Part shown: positions 9,069 to 18,567 of the stretch, piece after piece
Position numbering within the stretch: the stretch's first letter is position 1
Layout: the number at the start of each line of letters is the position of its first letter
Source of the DNA: Gnetum montanum
Taxonomy: Eukaryota > Streptophyta > Gnetopsida > Gnetales > Gnetaceae
NCBI GenBank assembly: GCA_015680685.1
Contig: MNCI01002993.1
Span: 114,063-147,836 of the forward strand
Direction: 5' to 3'
Length of the DNA: 33,774 bases
Position numbers and translations under genes: made by a program
The notes under the pieces: model-generated
The model's input: the letters and a program-made list of their open reading frames with translations, nothing else
The model's database searches: none
Told to the model about the DNA's origin: nothing

Positions 9069-9880
9069 CTGTAAATTATAAGCTTTGATCCTGCAAGACC
9101 TATTCAATGGCAGAATGTCTGAGCTTCTATGAGAGCTATTTTATTAAAACTTAATAAAGTTGCATGATCTCTTTCACAAAGAACCATAAAATTGATGTAT
9201 ATAAAAGTGTCAGGAAATCCAGATCACGTCATATCACAGCAATTATAAGCCAACAGATAGTCAAATGAATCCTCCCTACAATCTTCACTAGTCGCGTTCT
9301 AGATCCAGCAAATGGAGAGCACGAACTTGGATCAATCAAAGAATTTACAATTAAAAAAATTGTTGTGCCCTAATCAACAATAATCTTTGTATCTTTACAG
9401 TCTTAGCAACCCAAATTCTTCACATGACACAAAAGTAAGAAGAAGACCGATTAGCACTACTATAACACCATCATAGAAATATGCAACTGCCAATGTACAG
9501 TACCATGCAGCTACTGATACCCGTGCTGATGGGCTTATTGCTCTAATTTTATTATTTATTTAATATTTAAAATGTAAATTATAATATTTATATTTAATGT
9601 TTATTTATAACATTTATATTATAATATTTATATAATATATATAATTATAATAATATTAGTATAATATATAATACTTTTATATTATTTACATCTATGGTTA
9701 TGTATAACGTTTACATAATAATAATATATATATATCAATGATATCCCCCTCATAAAAGAAAGTGTCACATTAATATATAATAATATATCATATTAATTAA
9801 AATAGATTAATAATTAATACTATTATTCACCACTAAAATAAAAATTAATTAAATAATATATAATAGAAATGTATTAATTT
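9069..9880. other. Intergenic stretch, partly very AT-rich
   Basis: 9069-9536: nothing recognised; the part next to the OPR fragment may be its intron. 9537-9880: almost pure A/T (long TATAAT/ATTTAT runs) with no coding potential. Confidence 0.5.
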
Positions 9881-10836
9881 TAAGAAAAATGTTTACTTAA
9901 GAATGAACCAATTTTAGGGTTTAACAATATGTATGACCAATAATGAAAAAAACCAATGTGATAGCTAAATGATGATGAGCTATATCAATTAGCCATGAGC
10001 TTTGAGTTTGTGGGTGAAATCTGCCAAGAAGAGTTAGGATAGTAGTTTCAACTCCCTCAGAGGTACCAAATAAATGACTACTAGGATCAAGATTTTTAGA
10101 ATACAAAATCCATTAACCCTCTTAAAAGAGGTCGTAAACCTTGAGGATAGGATAAAACATTCAAGAAATTACTAAGGGTAACTCTGGTTTTATTTCCTAG
10201 AGAAAGGCCATCTCACATGTATCCCCCTAAACTTCGGAAGAGCTACATGTACTAAATGTCCCATCCAAGCTAAAGAAGCAACTCCAAAAGTCTTGATAAA
10301 TGATGATTTAGACATGATTCAACATTTTTTTTAACCATAAAGCACTTGGTTTCTTCTTCAACTATATATGCAATCTACTTGCTATTAAAAAAAAGGTAGA
10401 ACAAAACATTTGAAAAAGAGCTCCAATATAAAGATCTTCATTAGTACATAAACCAATTGTATTCCACCATTAATAAACACAAGAATAAGTAATATTTATT
10501 GAACTAGGAGCATCTCCTCAAGTAAAAGCTTCTATAGCCAATTGACCAAAATGTGGATCCCAAATAGCATGAGCAATAGGTCTTAAATGTAAGGAATCAT
10601 TTATCCAACTTTAAAAATTGCCTTGCCAAGCCATGTGAAATAAATTTCCAGAAGTCCATAGAAAGATTATTGCTAATTGACCAAAGTGAGAAGCAAATAT
10701 TTGGTAATATAAGTGTTTTTCAGTAATATCATCATGACTTTCAAAATCATGTGATGTTACAATACCAAACCAAATACAACAAGTATTCAGGTCCTACGAT
10801 AAACCTTAACTAAACTTTAGAAATCTTAATGCCATA
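9880..10836 (-). pseudogene. psaB: psaB N-terminal pseudogene in nuclear plastid DNA (NUPT)
   Basis: From ATG at 10836 the minus strand reads the start of photosystem I P700 apoprotein A2 (M-A-L-R-F), then [39 protein letters not shown], and much later [20 protein letters not shown] and [17 protein letters not shown]. The middle (about residues 75-180 of the native protein) is deleted or scrambled; frame changes and stops occur throughout. Homology fades near 9880. The native product is a chlorophyll-binding membrane protein of the thylakoid; this copy is a relic of plastid-to-nucleus transfer, shown by its psaA neighbour in the native order. Confidence 0.9.
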
Positions 10837-10854
10837 ATCTTTTTTTATATCCAT

Positions 10855-10975
10855 TATTATTTTATTATAATAATTCTTGCTAAGAAGGACATCCAAGTTG
10901 TGACAATTCCTCCTAAAAGGTAATGAGCCACCCCTATAGCATGCCCTTGTATAATGCTGAAGGACTCATGGCTCA
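10855..10975 (-). pseudogene. psaA: psaA C-terminal end in the same NUPT
   Basis: Minus-strand codons read [22 protein letters not shown] and FLARII before a TAA about 20 bases upstream of the psaB ATG. This is the C-terminus of photosystem I apoprotein A1 and reproduces the plastid psaA-psaB gene order and short spacer. Similarity ends near 10975-10985, so the transferred piece is about 1.1 kb as it stands. Confidence 0.85.
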
Positions 10976-11054
10976 TTTCTAACATGTTTTTATATTAAGA
11001 TTTTTATTTTTTTACTCACTCAATTTTACTTATATACAATTATGGATTTTGATC
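10976..11054. other. Short AT-rich host sequence between NUPT and element F
   Basis: No feature of its own. Because F's two target duplications border it and 18246, this stretch was contiguous with 18246 onward before F inserted, and so lies just upstream of the MULE-like exon. Confidence 0.5.
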
Positions 11055-11059
11055 ATTAC
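11055..11059. repeat. Target site duplication of element F (left copy)
   Basis: ATTAC, identical to 18241-18245 at the other end of the element. Confidence 0.85.
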
Positions 11060-11818
11060 TGATGAGTGGCGAGGTATCCCAACACTCAACCATACGAATA
11101 CGAGCATAGCATGCGTGATCCAGTCGAACTCCGCAGACTAAGTGCCTACACGCCTTATGGAATACTTAAGGTTAATCATTCGTTGTCTTCCCAAACTTAC
11201 TTGTAGTTGTCATGGTTGTATGGTTAAGTAAGTTTGAGGTATATGATTTTTATATCTTTTCTATTTTATCTCCTATGCTAACAAGGTGAAGGGTGAAAAT
11301 ACTAATTCACTAACTTTAACTAACTAACTAAGTCTTAATTAACCTAGCATCAACATTTGTTCCCACTTACCGTTCACACCCTGAACCGATGCAACCTTGG
11401 TTACCAAACGCTAGTCGTTGCTGGGATCACCAAGCGTAACGCATGTGCTTGAAGTGGTCGTACTGAGGCACTTAACTAGGAGAGAAGGGTTGAGAGAGAT
11501 TTAATAACTAATAAAGCATTTAAATGACAAATAGTAAATAACAATAAATAAAGTCCTAATTAGCCTATTCCATGCACTACAAGGTTTATCCAAGAAGTTC
11601 GTCTTTATTTCCGTACACAACTTGTGTTCAGGTACAATATTGCTTGAATAAAGATCCGTTCACTTTGGAGTTCCTACTGCGGGCACATGGAAATTAATCT
11701 ATCTCTAGAGAGGTAAAACTGCCAGAGTTTTGCTACAGTCTAGGCCTAGATGAGAAACAAAGGAGAGCCGCCTCTTATTTATAGACTTGGCGGCGCACCG
11801 CAATATCGTGACCCATCA
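11060..11818 (-). repeat. 3' LTR of element F
   Basis: 759 bases, TGATGAGTGGCGAGG...CGTGACCCATCA in plus reading. Sense TATAAATAAGAGG at 11771-11783; one remaining gatatcg-like palindrome near the end (the other LTR has three). Hairpin arms CAAACTTACTT (11192-11202) and AAGTAAGTTTG (11226-11236). Confidence 0.9.
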
Positions 11819-11831
11819 TACCCCCATGACT
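11819..11831 (-). promoter_or_regulatory. Polypurine tract of element F
   Basis: Sense AGTCATGGGGGTA ends exactly at the LTR start (TGATGGG). It would prime plus-strand DNA synthesis. The same 13-mer recurs at 12369-12381. Confidence 0.8.
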
Positions 11832-13560
11832 GAATGAAAACTCATCCTCGAGTTCCTTACAATAATATTGGGAAGGTATGGGATTATTGACTCAAATGGA
11901 ACTAATGGGATGACATGTGAATGGATCATCATTACAAGACAAGACAAAACTGGTGCTCATGACAACAAGAGTGAACACCTTATTACATTGACATCAGGCC
12001 TCATTTAGTAGCTGAGAAAGAGAAAGAGAGAGAGAAAGAAGTTTTGTTGTTGCCAACGCCAAGATTATGCCTTTCATTGTCCATCCGTAAGCGCGCCATC
12101 GATCTTGCTTCTTGCATAGCTGCTTTCAACACTGCTCCATTCGGAGTGTTCCCTCTAGATCCAATCCATTGTTACATGATTGCCATCTGCACACACAACA
12201 CAGTCTTGTATTAGCAAGTGTAAATGAATTTCAATGCAATTGATACCTTGCCTCAGTGAAAGGTCAATTGGCTGGGTTGTGGTATGGCTGATTGCGGATC
12301 TGGAGATGTACTAATGGTGACTACCAAAGGTGTAGGGGCTAAAAGAAAATCGAAAAATTTGGGCCCCGTACCCCCATGACTAATCACGAATCTCCGGTAG
12401 TGAGAGAATGAAAAAAGAAAAGGAATAAGAAAGAGGAAGAAAAAGAGACAACTAGGACATCGATGAAATGGATGTCAAGATGAAAATGAACAAAATAAAA
12501 TGGATTGCAAGAATGTTAGGGAAAAGAGATTAACTGGTGCACCAAATAGGAATGTTAGTGGGTCCTCCCCAAAGCAGGCTCATGCCCTTAATGCCTTGAC
12601 AAACCCACATTCAAAGAGTCCGTAGGCTCTAGGAATGTCATTTGGAACAAGGGTTAAAGTCTTAATCACAAGAATTTACCGAAAAGAAAACAATGCCTCA
12701 ACCAAAATATACACTAATGATACAACCGACAATGAGGTGGATAATGGAGAGAAGGGTGGAGAGAGGAGAATGAAATTGAGTTCCAAGAACAAGGTGGTGT
12801 ACAGCCCCTTGTGTGTTTCATGATTAATGTGACTTAGTAGATCCCATTCCAACTCCAACCTCAAACAAACCACATCCAGTGACTTCGCATCAATGCATTT
12901 GGCCAACCCATCCACTTGAATAACAAGAATGCCTCCCACAAGAGCCACCATCATTCTGATGAAACAAATGAGGAGAGAATGGGAAGTGAAAAGGGCCTTA
13001 GTTAGAGGGAACATTTTTATTTTAGTTCCATAACCAGTGCTTGTAGCCCAAGGGATTATTTTGTCTAAGGGATGTGCTTTGAATTCTCACTTTTTCTTTT
13101 CTTTTCTCTTTTTTTTTGTTTTATGTGTTTATACGTGAGAACCACACCATGCAAAGACTTCTTATTTTTATTTTCTCAACTTCTCGATAGTTGGGTAACA
13201 TCGAAACAGTAAGAAAACTCAAGAAGAAAACATCTAAGCACCCAAGAGAATGGTCAACACAAATGCATCAAGTTCCCTTGAAGTCACACCCTTTGCAATC
13301 CTTGAGTCCTTTCTTAGTTACCAATTTGTTAATGTTCTTATTAGAAAGGGATTGTACATTTCCAAGCCAAGAGAGACCATAGAATGTTGTGGATGAATGG
13401 ATGAAGTGGACTCATTGCCTATCATAGCAAAAGAAACATACCTTAGTATCAACATCATAACTTAAAAGTAAAAACCAAACATTAGCAATCAATATAAAAA
13501 CAATTCATACCATCATTAAGAACACTTATTGGGTGACAAACTTACAGGATGGGTAACACA
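11832..13560 (-). other. Long 3' noncoding region of element F
   Basis: No conserved coding frame. The segment around 12545-12615 is homologous to the stem-loop region of elements B and C (TTTGGGGAGGACCCAC is shared), although the complementary arms are not kept here. 12004-12171 is an unusual open, GC-richer stretch on the minus strand preceded by a CAG acceptor-like site. AG-rich simple sequence lies at 12013-12041. The open frames at 12635-12823, 12676-13014 and 13191-13382 have no recognisable content. Confidence 0.55.
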
Positions 13561-13619
13561 CACACACATGCACACAAAGAAATGAAAAAGTATGAACAAT
13601 GTTGTAAAATAGAAATAAG

Positions 13620-13935
13620 AAAAGTTAAAGAAATTTGTAAAACAAAAATGTGCAAAACAAAAACAGGCAAAACAAAAATGTGCAAAACAAAAATGTGTAA
13701 AACAAAAATGTGTAAGACAAAAAAGCGTAAAACAAAAACATGCAAAAAAAAAGTGTAAAACAAAAACATGTAAAACAAAAATGTGCAAAACAAAAATGTG
13801 TAANNNNNNNNNNNNNNNNNNNNNNNNNNNNNNNNNNNNNNNNNNNNNNNNNNNNNNNNNCAAAAACATGCAAAAAAAATGTGTAAAACAAAAACGTGTA
13901 AAAAAAATGTACAAAACAAAAATGTGTAAAACAAA
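13620..13935. repeat. 15-base minisatellite containing an assembly gap
   Basis: Units of the type GTGTAAAACAAAAAT or GTGCAAAACAAAAAT repeat about twenty times with small variations. 13804-13860 is a run of 57 Ns within the array, so the true copy number is unknown. Apparent Cys/Phe-rich open frames here are products of the repeat. Confidence 0.9.
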
Positions 13936-13948
13936 AACTAAAAAGAAC

Positions 13949-14655
13949 TTAGGGCCTCCAATGATTAGCATAGGTGGCCATCTCCCCCATGATTGAATGG
14001 AAAGGGAGAGTCCCAAAATAATGAGCGCTGTTTGAATTTCTCAGAAGTGTCCAACTTCTCCCAATTGATGTTTTTAGATTAAGGGGTGGAAGTTGGTGAC
14101 GCTCATATTCCAATGTATCTATGCCTTTGTTGTTGATATGAGTTGTTCCCCCAGTTTGTTCCATGCATGCTGATTGGTTGCTCTTTCGACTAGCTGTCAA
14201 CCACGAGGTGTCCACTACTTGTGTGGTTGCTACATACAGGCACTTTTGTACTTGTGTTTCTAAGGCACACAGGTTACATAGAAGCGAGGTTGAGCATTCC
14301 TCCATGTCATCACCCTCTGAGTCACTGTATGTGATGCACGGAACCTTCTTCTTCTCGATCTTTCTATAAATGTTTATCTTAGATATCTCCAAGGAAAGAT
14401 CACAGATCCCTAGGTACGCATCTATTGTACTCAACCATGGCCTTCCCATTATAATTGGGAAGCCCCCATTGTTACTCTTAACTTCAATCACTAGGAAATC
14501 GGCTGGGTATGACCAACAACACGCAGTGGTAACAATGTTCTCCACCAATCCCAAGGGAATGGTGATGGACTAGTTAGCTAGCTCTAGTTGAATGTTGTTC
14601 TTCTTGAGTTGGGGCAGGTTCCAGGCTTGATTCATTTCTCGTGAGATTAAGTTGA
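13949..14655 (-). pseudogene. Retropepsin and C-terminal domain of element F
   Basis: Upstream of the ATG at 14554 the minus frame reads LLDSGSGVNLIS, the D-S-G active site of a retroviral-type aspartic protease, then a stop at about 14570 and a flap-like GLVENIV. It continues with ADFLVIEV and IMGRPWLSTIDAYLG, the hydrophobic GRPWL motif that closes the retropepsin fold. The remaining about 120 residues (after VPCITYSDSEGDD) match no domain known to me, and the frame ends at 13949 just past an AATCATGGGGG motif. No RT follows. It would mature Gag; inactive here through the internal stop. Confidence 0.75.
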
Positions 14656-15480
14656 CTCCAGAACCTGAGTCGAGAAGAGCCTTATGTGGTTCATTCCCGG
14701 TGACTTATAGATACATTAAGGGGCTTCCAGGATCAGAGAGTTTCCTAGGAAGGTGGCCTACCTTGATCCAATTAGTAACAGTATGTGTTAACATAACCAT
14801 ATGCATGCAGCACTGTTGTTGGACGAAAGGGAGCTCCGAAGTTGTATGTTGGAGGAGCATGCACAGACTCAACTGCTTGTTGTTGTGAGAGCTTATCTAG
14901 GCTTTTGGTTCTGAAGAAAGGTCTTCTCTTTTTTTGGTTGTTAGAACTAGTAGCGGGTTAAATGTTCACAGCTCTCGTAGCGTTACATTGTTGCGGTTGA
15001 GTGGGGAGTTCCCCTTGCATTGTTGGAGTGGGAGGTAGTGGAACTACCAGTGTAAGAGTGGCAGATGGATTTGAAGGATGGTATGGGTGTGGGGTGTCTC
15101 CCAAAGAAGAAGGAGTTCCTCTAAAGTATTCCTGAACTTGGTAGTGATGTTTGGGATTTGTGTGACCCATAGAGTCACTTGGAGAAACCGGCTGCTACAC
15201 ATAATAGCCATAAGGATCAAGTTTCTGGTAAGGGTATTGTTGTCTCGGCACTGGCATCCCCCATGACTATGGGTATTGCCACTGCTAATGCTACTCGATG
15301 GGTTGTGGTGGAGTTCCACTTGGATAGTACGTTAACGATTGGTGGAACTATCTTGGGTTACCTTAGGGATAAGGTAACCTTCAGGGTGTCTACCGTTGGT
15401 TAAGTTTCGGATTAAGTGCATACACCCCAGACTCTTGTAGATGTGAGATGATTGAACAACATCCCTTAGGATGGTCATAT
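14656..15480 (-). pseudogene. Gag tail of element F: knuckle-like motif and Tyr/Gln/Pro-rich region
   Basis: Near 15450 the minus strand reads C-E-I-Y-Q-Y-D-H-P-K-G-C-C, corresponding to the C-N-I-C-L-Y-D-H-P-K-G-Q-C of elements A and C with the second Cys replaced by Tyr. Further along are Pro/His/Gln-rich stretches in broken frames similar to the A and C tails, and an AGTCATGGGGG motif (15258-15268). Several stops and frame changes. Confidence 0.6.
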
Positions 15481-17304
15481 TGGTAGATCTCACATCCACC
15501 TTCATTGTCTATGTCAAAATCCACAACATCATCGAAGATAGTTATTTTCCCCTTACTCTTATTATGTGCAAGGCCTGAATCTCTCTACTTTTTCTTGTCT
15601 TTGTCACTACTTCATTCCTCCTTAGAATCCTCTACGATTTTCAAGACAGTTTCAAGTCTAGAGTCTAAGGAATCCCACAATTGATCCACCTTAGCCAATA
15701 CTTCTGTTGTTAGCTTTTGAATCGGCAAGGTTTTTTTGTTCACCAACTCTTCGAGTGGTGACTCATCCTCCTCATCACAAAATCTCACTCCCTTCTTTCA
15801 AAGGAAGGGTTCACAGTTATATTCTTCTACGCTCTCTCTTTCACATAGCTCCCCTTCTTCTTTGGCTACTTGCTCCAACAATCAATGAATTTCATGGGCT
15901 CAAAGTTCTAATAGTCTCCCTTGGGCATAAGTCCCAAGGGTTCTTCTAGTCTCATGTCTACCCATCTATGATGTGGGGAATTTGGTCCCGTTGTCAGTAA
16001 CCATGGCCCATGCAACGATGTAGCAATGTGTAGTATTAGCCCATGGTGGCATCCAAGGGTTCATGAGTACCTTTCTTCCATCCTTGGATCTGCTTACGCA
16101 AATTAGACACTCTGGAGCACGTTTGATATTTATCGTTGAATAACTCTAACATCGTACTCCACCTCCTAATGGTTTCTGGTTCTAAGGACCAGTACCAACT
16201 CTTTGCTTCCTTAATGAGTGTCCTGGGAAAAAACTTTAGTTTCTACCACTTGTTCTCTATGTTTTGCAAGGCGCAGGCATCGTGGAATGCCTATAAATAA
16301 TGTTGCAGATCAGCGTTGTATCCCCCTTCGAAGCATGGGATATTATTCATATCTAAGTGCTTGATCCAGCTATCTTTTTGATGCCTTGTTGGTATTCTCA
16401 CTGCCTCTGTGATATCTAGCATACTTCGAGTTGCAAGTAGGGGATCACCATGATCATCTCTTTCACGACATCTGTGATTTCTACATTGTTCCCTACTTTC
16501 CCTTCGTTCATGCCCTTGTCCTCTCTCTCGACTCTTTCATTGAGGTCTCTCATTTTGTCTACCTCTATCCTCACCATTATGCTCTTGGTGGCTATGCCCA
16601 TATGTGGAAGAAGGAGGTGAGTGAAGTGATGAAGGGGAAGAAGAAGGAGAACCATCACCATGACGATGCTTCTTACCTTCTCTTCTACTGCTATGGCCCC
16701 GATCGTGATGACGATCTAAGTGGTCGTCCTTGTCATGTGTTATTGTTCCCACAGTGAATAGTTGGCATTCACGGGGATCAAAACCAGTGTTATGTATTGT
16801 GGAGCATAGGTTCTGATACCCCACCTCTTCACCATCGTTAGAAGGGGGAACATCATTTGATAGGGAACCCATTATAATGGGTTCATCATCTCTGATTTCA
16901 CTTAGGATGTGTGGGACCCCTTTGCCCTTCAATAGTGTGTGGTGCCTCTCTTGCCTTGAGTCCCTTAAACGTTGTGCTGATATGCAATGGTAATCCTTTA
17001 TGTCAAAGTCACCTATAACGTATTCAGCATAGAGTTGTGTCATGCCTATTTTTGCAAGAGCACGAATAAGCATGTTTGGGACTGATCGATCTGGAGGTAA
17101 CACGATGTTACCTTGCAAGTCTCTCCATCGCAGTTGTTTGTCTTGATGGAGGATAAAGGTAAAGTTTGGTATGTACTCATCGGGATGAGTATATACCACT
17201 CAGTATTGTTGAGGAACTGATGGATTTTGGCTATGTGTTTTAGACTACCGACTGTTTCTAGTATGATCCCTAGGTGGTGAATTGCTTTTGTTAGAAGAAG
17301 ACAT
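15481..17304 (-). pseudogene. Gag of element F
   Basis: The start is the ATG at 17304 (MSSSNKS...), in frame with the open section 17199-16537. Two stops fall before 17199; one is a TGA that could come from CGA. The open section has no known domain in its first 150 residues and ends in a Ser/His/Arg-rich stretch. The gag core follows in shifted frames at about 16440-15900: residues like W-Y-W-S-L, LFNDKYQTC and NLRKQIQGWKKG align with WYRSL, LFNEKYQTY and LRKQIQGWKQ of A1. F's Gag has an N-terminal domain of about 250 residues that A and C lack. Confidence 0.75.
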
Positions 17305-17428
17305 TGTTATTTATCGGTGCGATGTTTAACCCTTATATAATTTTGCGTTTAATTAACCCTAAGGGTTCGTTTAAGCTCCCAATGATGTGAGTAATTTCCT
17401 ATGTTCTACTTAGCACACAAACACTTAA

Positions 17429-17446
17429 TCCCCAGCAACGGTGCCA
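17429..17446 (-). promoter_or_regulatory. Primer-binding site (tRNA-Asp type), element F
   Basis: Sense TGGCACCGTTGCTGGGGA; two transitions from TGGCGCCGTTGCCGGGGA. One base separates it from the LTR. Confidence 0.8.
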
Positions 17447-17447
17447 A

Positions 17448-18240
17448 TGATAAGTGGCGAGGTATCCCAACACTCAACCATATGAATATGAGCGTAGCAT
17501 GCATGATATGGTCAAACTCCGCAGACTAAGTGCCTACATGCCTTATGAAACACTTAAGATTAATCATTCGTTGTCTTTCCAGACTTACTTGTAGTTGTCA
17601 TGGTTGTATGGTTAAGTAAGTCTGAGGTATATGATTTTTATATCTTTTCTATTTTATCTCCTATGCTAAAAAGGTGAAGGGTGAAGAGACCAATTCACTA
17701 AGTTTAACTAACTAGATAATTCTTAATTAACCTAGCGTCAGCATCTGTTCCCACTTACTGTTCACACCCTGAACCGATGCAACATTGGTTACCAAACGCT
17801 AGTCGTTGCTGGGATCACCAAGCGTAACGCACGTGCTCGAAGTGGTCGTACTGAGGCACTTAACTAGGAGAGAAGGGTTGAGAGAGATTTAATAACTAAT
17901 AAAGAATTTAAATGAAAAATAGTAAATAACAATAAATAAAGTCCTAATTAGCCTATTCCATGCACTACAAGGTTTATCCAAGAAGTTCATCTTTATTTCC
18001 GTACACAACTTGTGTTCAGGTACAATATTGCTCAAATAAAGATCTGTTCACTTTGGAATTCCTACTGCAGGCACATGGAAATTAATCTATCTCTAGAGAG
18101 GTAAAATTGCCAGAGTTTCGCTATGGTCTAGGCCTAGATGAGAAATAAGGGAGAGCCACCTCTTATGTATAGACTTGGCAGCGCACTGCGATATCGTGGT
18201 GGCTGCGATATCGCGGCCCATGCGATATCGTGTCCCATCA
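17448..18240 (-). repeat. 5' LTR of element F
   Basis: 793 bases, TGATAAGTGGCGAGG...CGTGTCCCATCA. It is 34 bases longer than the partner LTR because it carries extra gcgatatcg modules at 18189-18230. The TATA box at 18159-18171 is mutated (sense TATACATAAGAGG). Hairpin arms CAGACTTACTT (17580-17590) and AAGTAAGTCTG (17614-17624). Confidence 0.9.
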
Positions 18241-18245
18241 ATTAC
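18241..18245. repeat. Target site duplication of element F (right copy)
   Basis: ATTAC, identical to 11055-11059. Confidence 0.85.
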
Positions 18246-18567
18246 TACAATGGGATCCTAACTACATCGATAATTTCATCTTGATGCCTCAAGAGGATGT
18301 GGAAAAATGGTTATAAGTACTATCCAAAAAATGCAAAACTATAATGAACAATTGGAAAATCAATGCAGTGATCATGGATAATTCAAGAGAAAAGCTGAAT
18401 GTAGTCTAGCAATATATTAAATTTCTTATATTATATTTTAGAATATATATTCTTAAAAATTTTGTTTTAAAATTGCAAATAATTTGCATAATTATAGGTT
18501 GTTGAATTTTTCTTTGTACATGGAATGTTGCTTATGCCTAGAGGACTAGCTTAGTAGCAATGGTAAA
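18246..18567 (+). pseudogene. MULE/FAR1-like transposase pseudogene, catalytic part
   Basis: The plus frame reads WDPNYIDNFILMPQEDVEKW and then, after a stop, AVIMDNSREKLNVV, the D-N-S...E-L-N block of the MULE transposase catalytic domain. A probable intron ends with AG at 18496-18497. After it comes F-L-C-T-W-N-V-A-Y-A and RTSLVAMV, matching the F-L-C-x-W-H-V-x-R-A-W-x-x-x-L motif of the same domain. It continues across the GTAAA duplication of element B at 26023. The stops appear as simple substitutions. The family call rests on motif order over three separated segments; I am fairly sure of MULE/FAR1 type, but not whether it was a transposase or a domesticated FRS gene. Confidence 0.65.
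18563..18567. repeat. Target site duplication of element B (left copy)
   Basis: GTAAA, identical to 26023-26027. It lies within the MULE-like exon. Confidence 0.8.

Larger units (their letters stand above)
11060..18240 (-). mobile_element. Element F: complete LTR retroelement coding Gag and protease only
   Basis: Bounded by LTRs 11060-11818 and 17448-18240, both TG...CA, and by a perfect 5-base target duplication ATTAC. Sense (minus) order: LTR, tRNA-Asp PBS, gag (from 17304), knuckle-like motif, Tyr/Gln-rich tail, retropepsin, unknown C-terminal part, minisatellite, about 1.7 kb noncoding, PPT, LTR. No reverse transcriptase, RNase H or integrase is visible, so it is non-autonomous. The two LTRs differ at about 16 places in their first 140 bases, mostly transitions, so the insertion is old. 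Gag and the 3' noncoding region are related to elements A, B and C. Confidence 0.9.

Noticed and set aside
12635-13014. Overlapping open frames on both strands in F's noncoding region.
   Set aside because: No domain, no conservation with B or C, and opposite-strand overlap suggests chance.
13516-14016. Cys/Phe-rich open frames on both strands.
   Set aside because: They are translations of the 15-base minisatellite and the N run, not genes.
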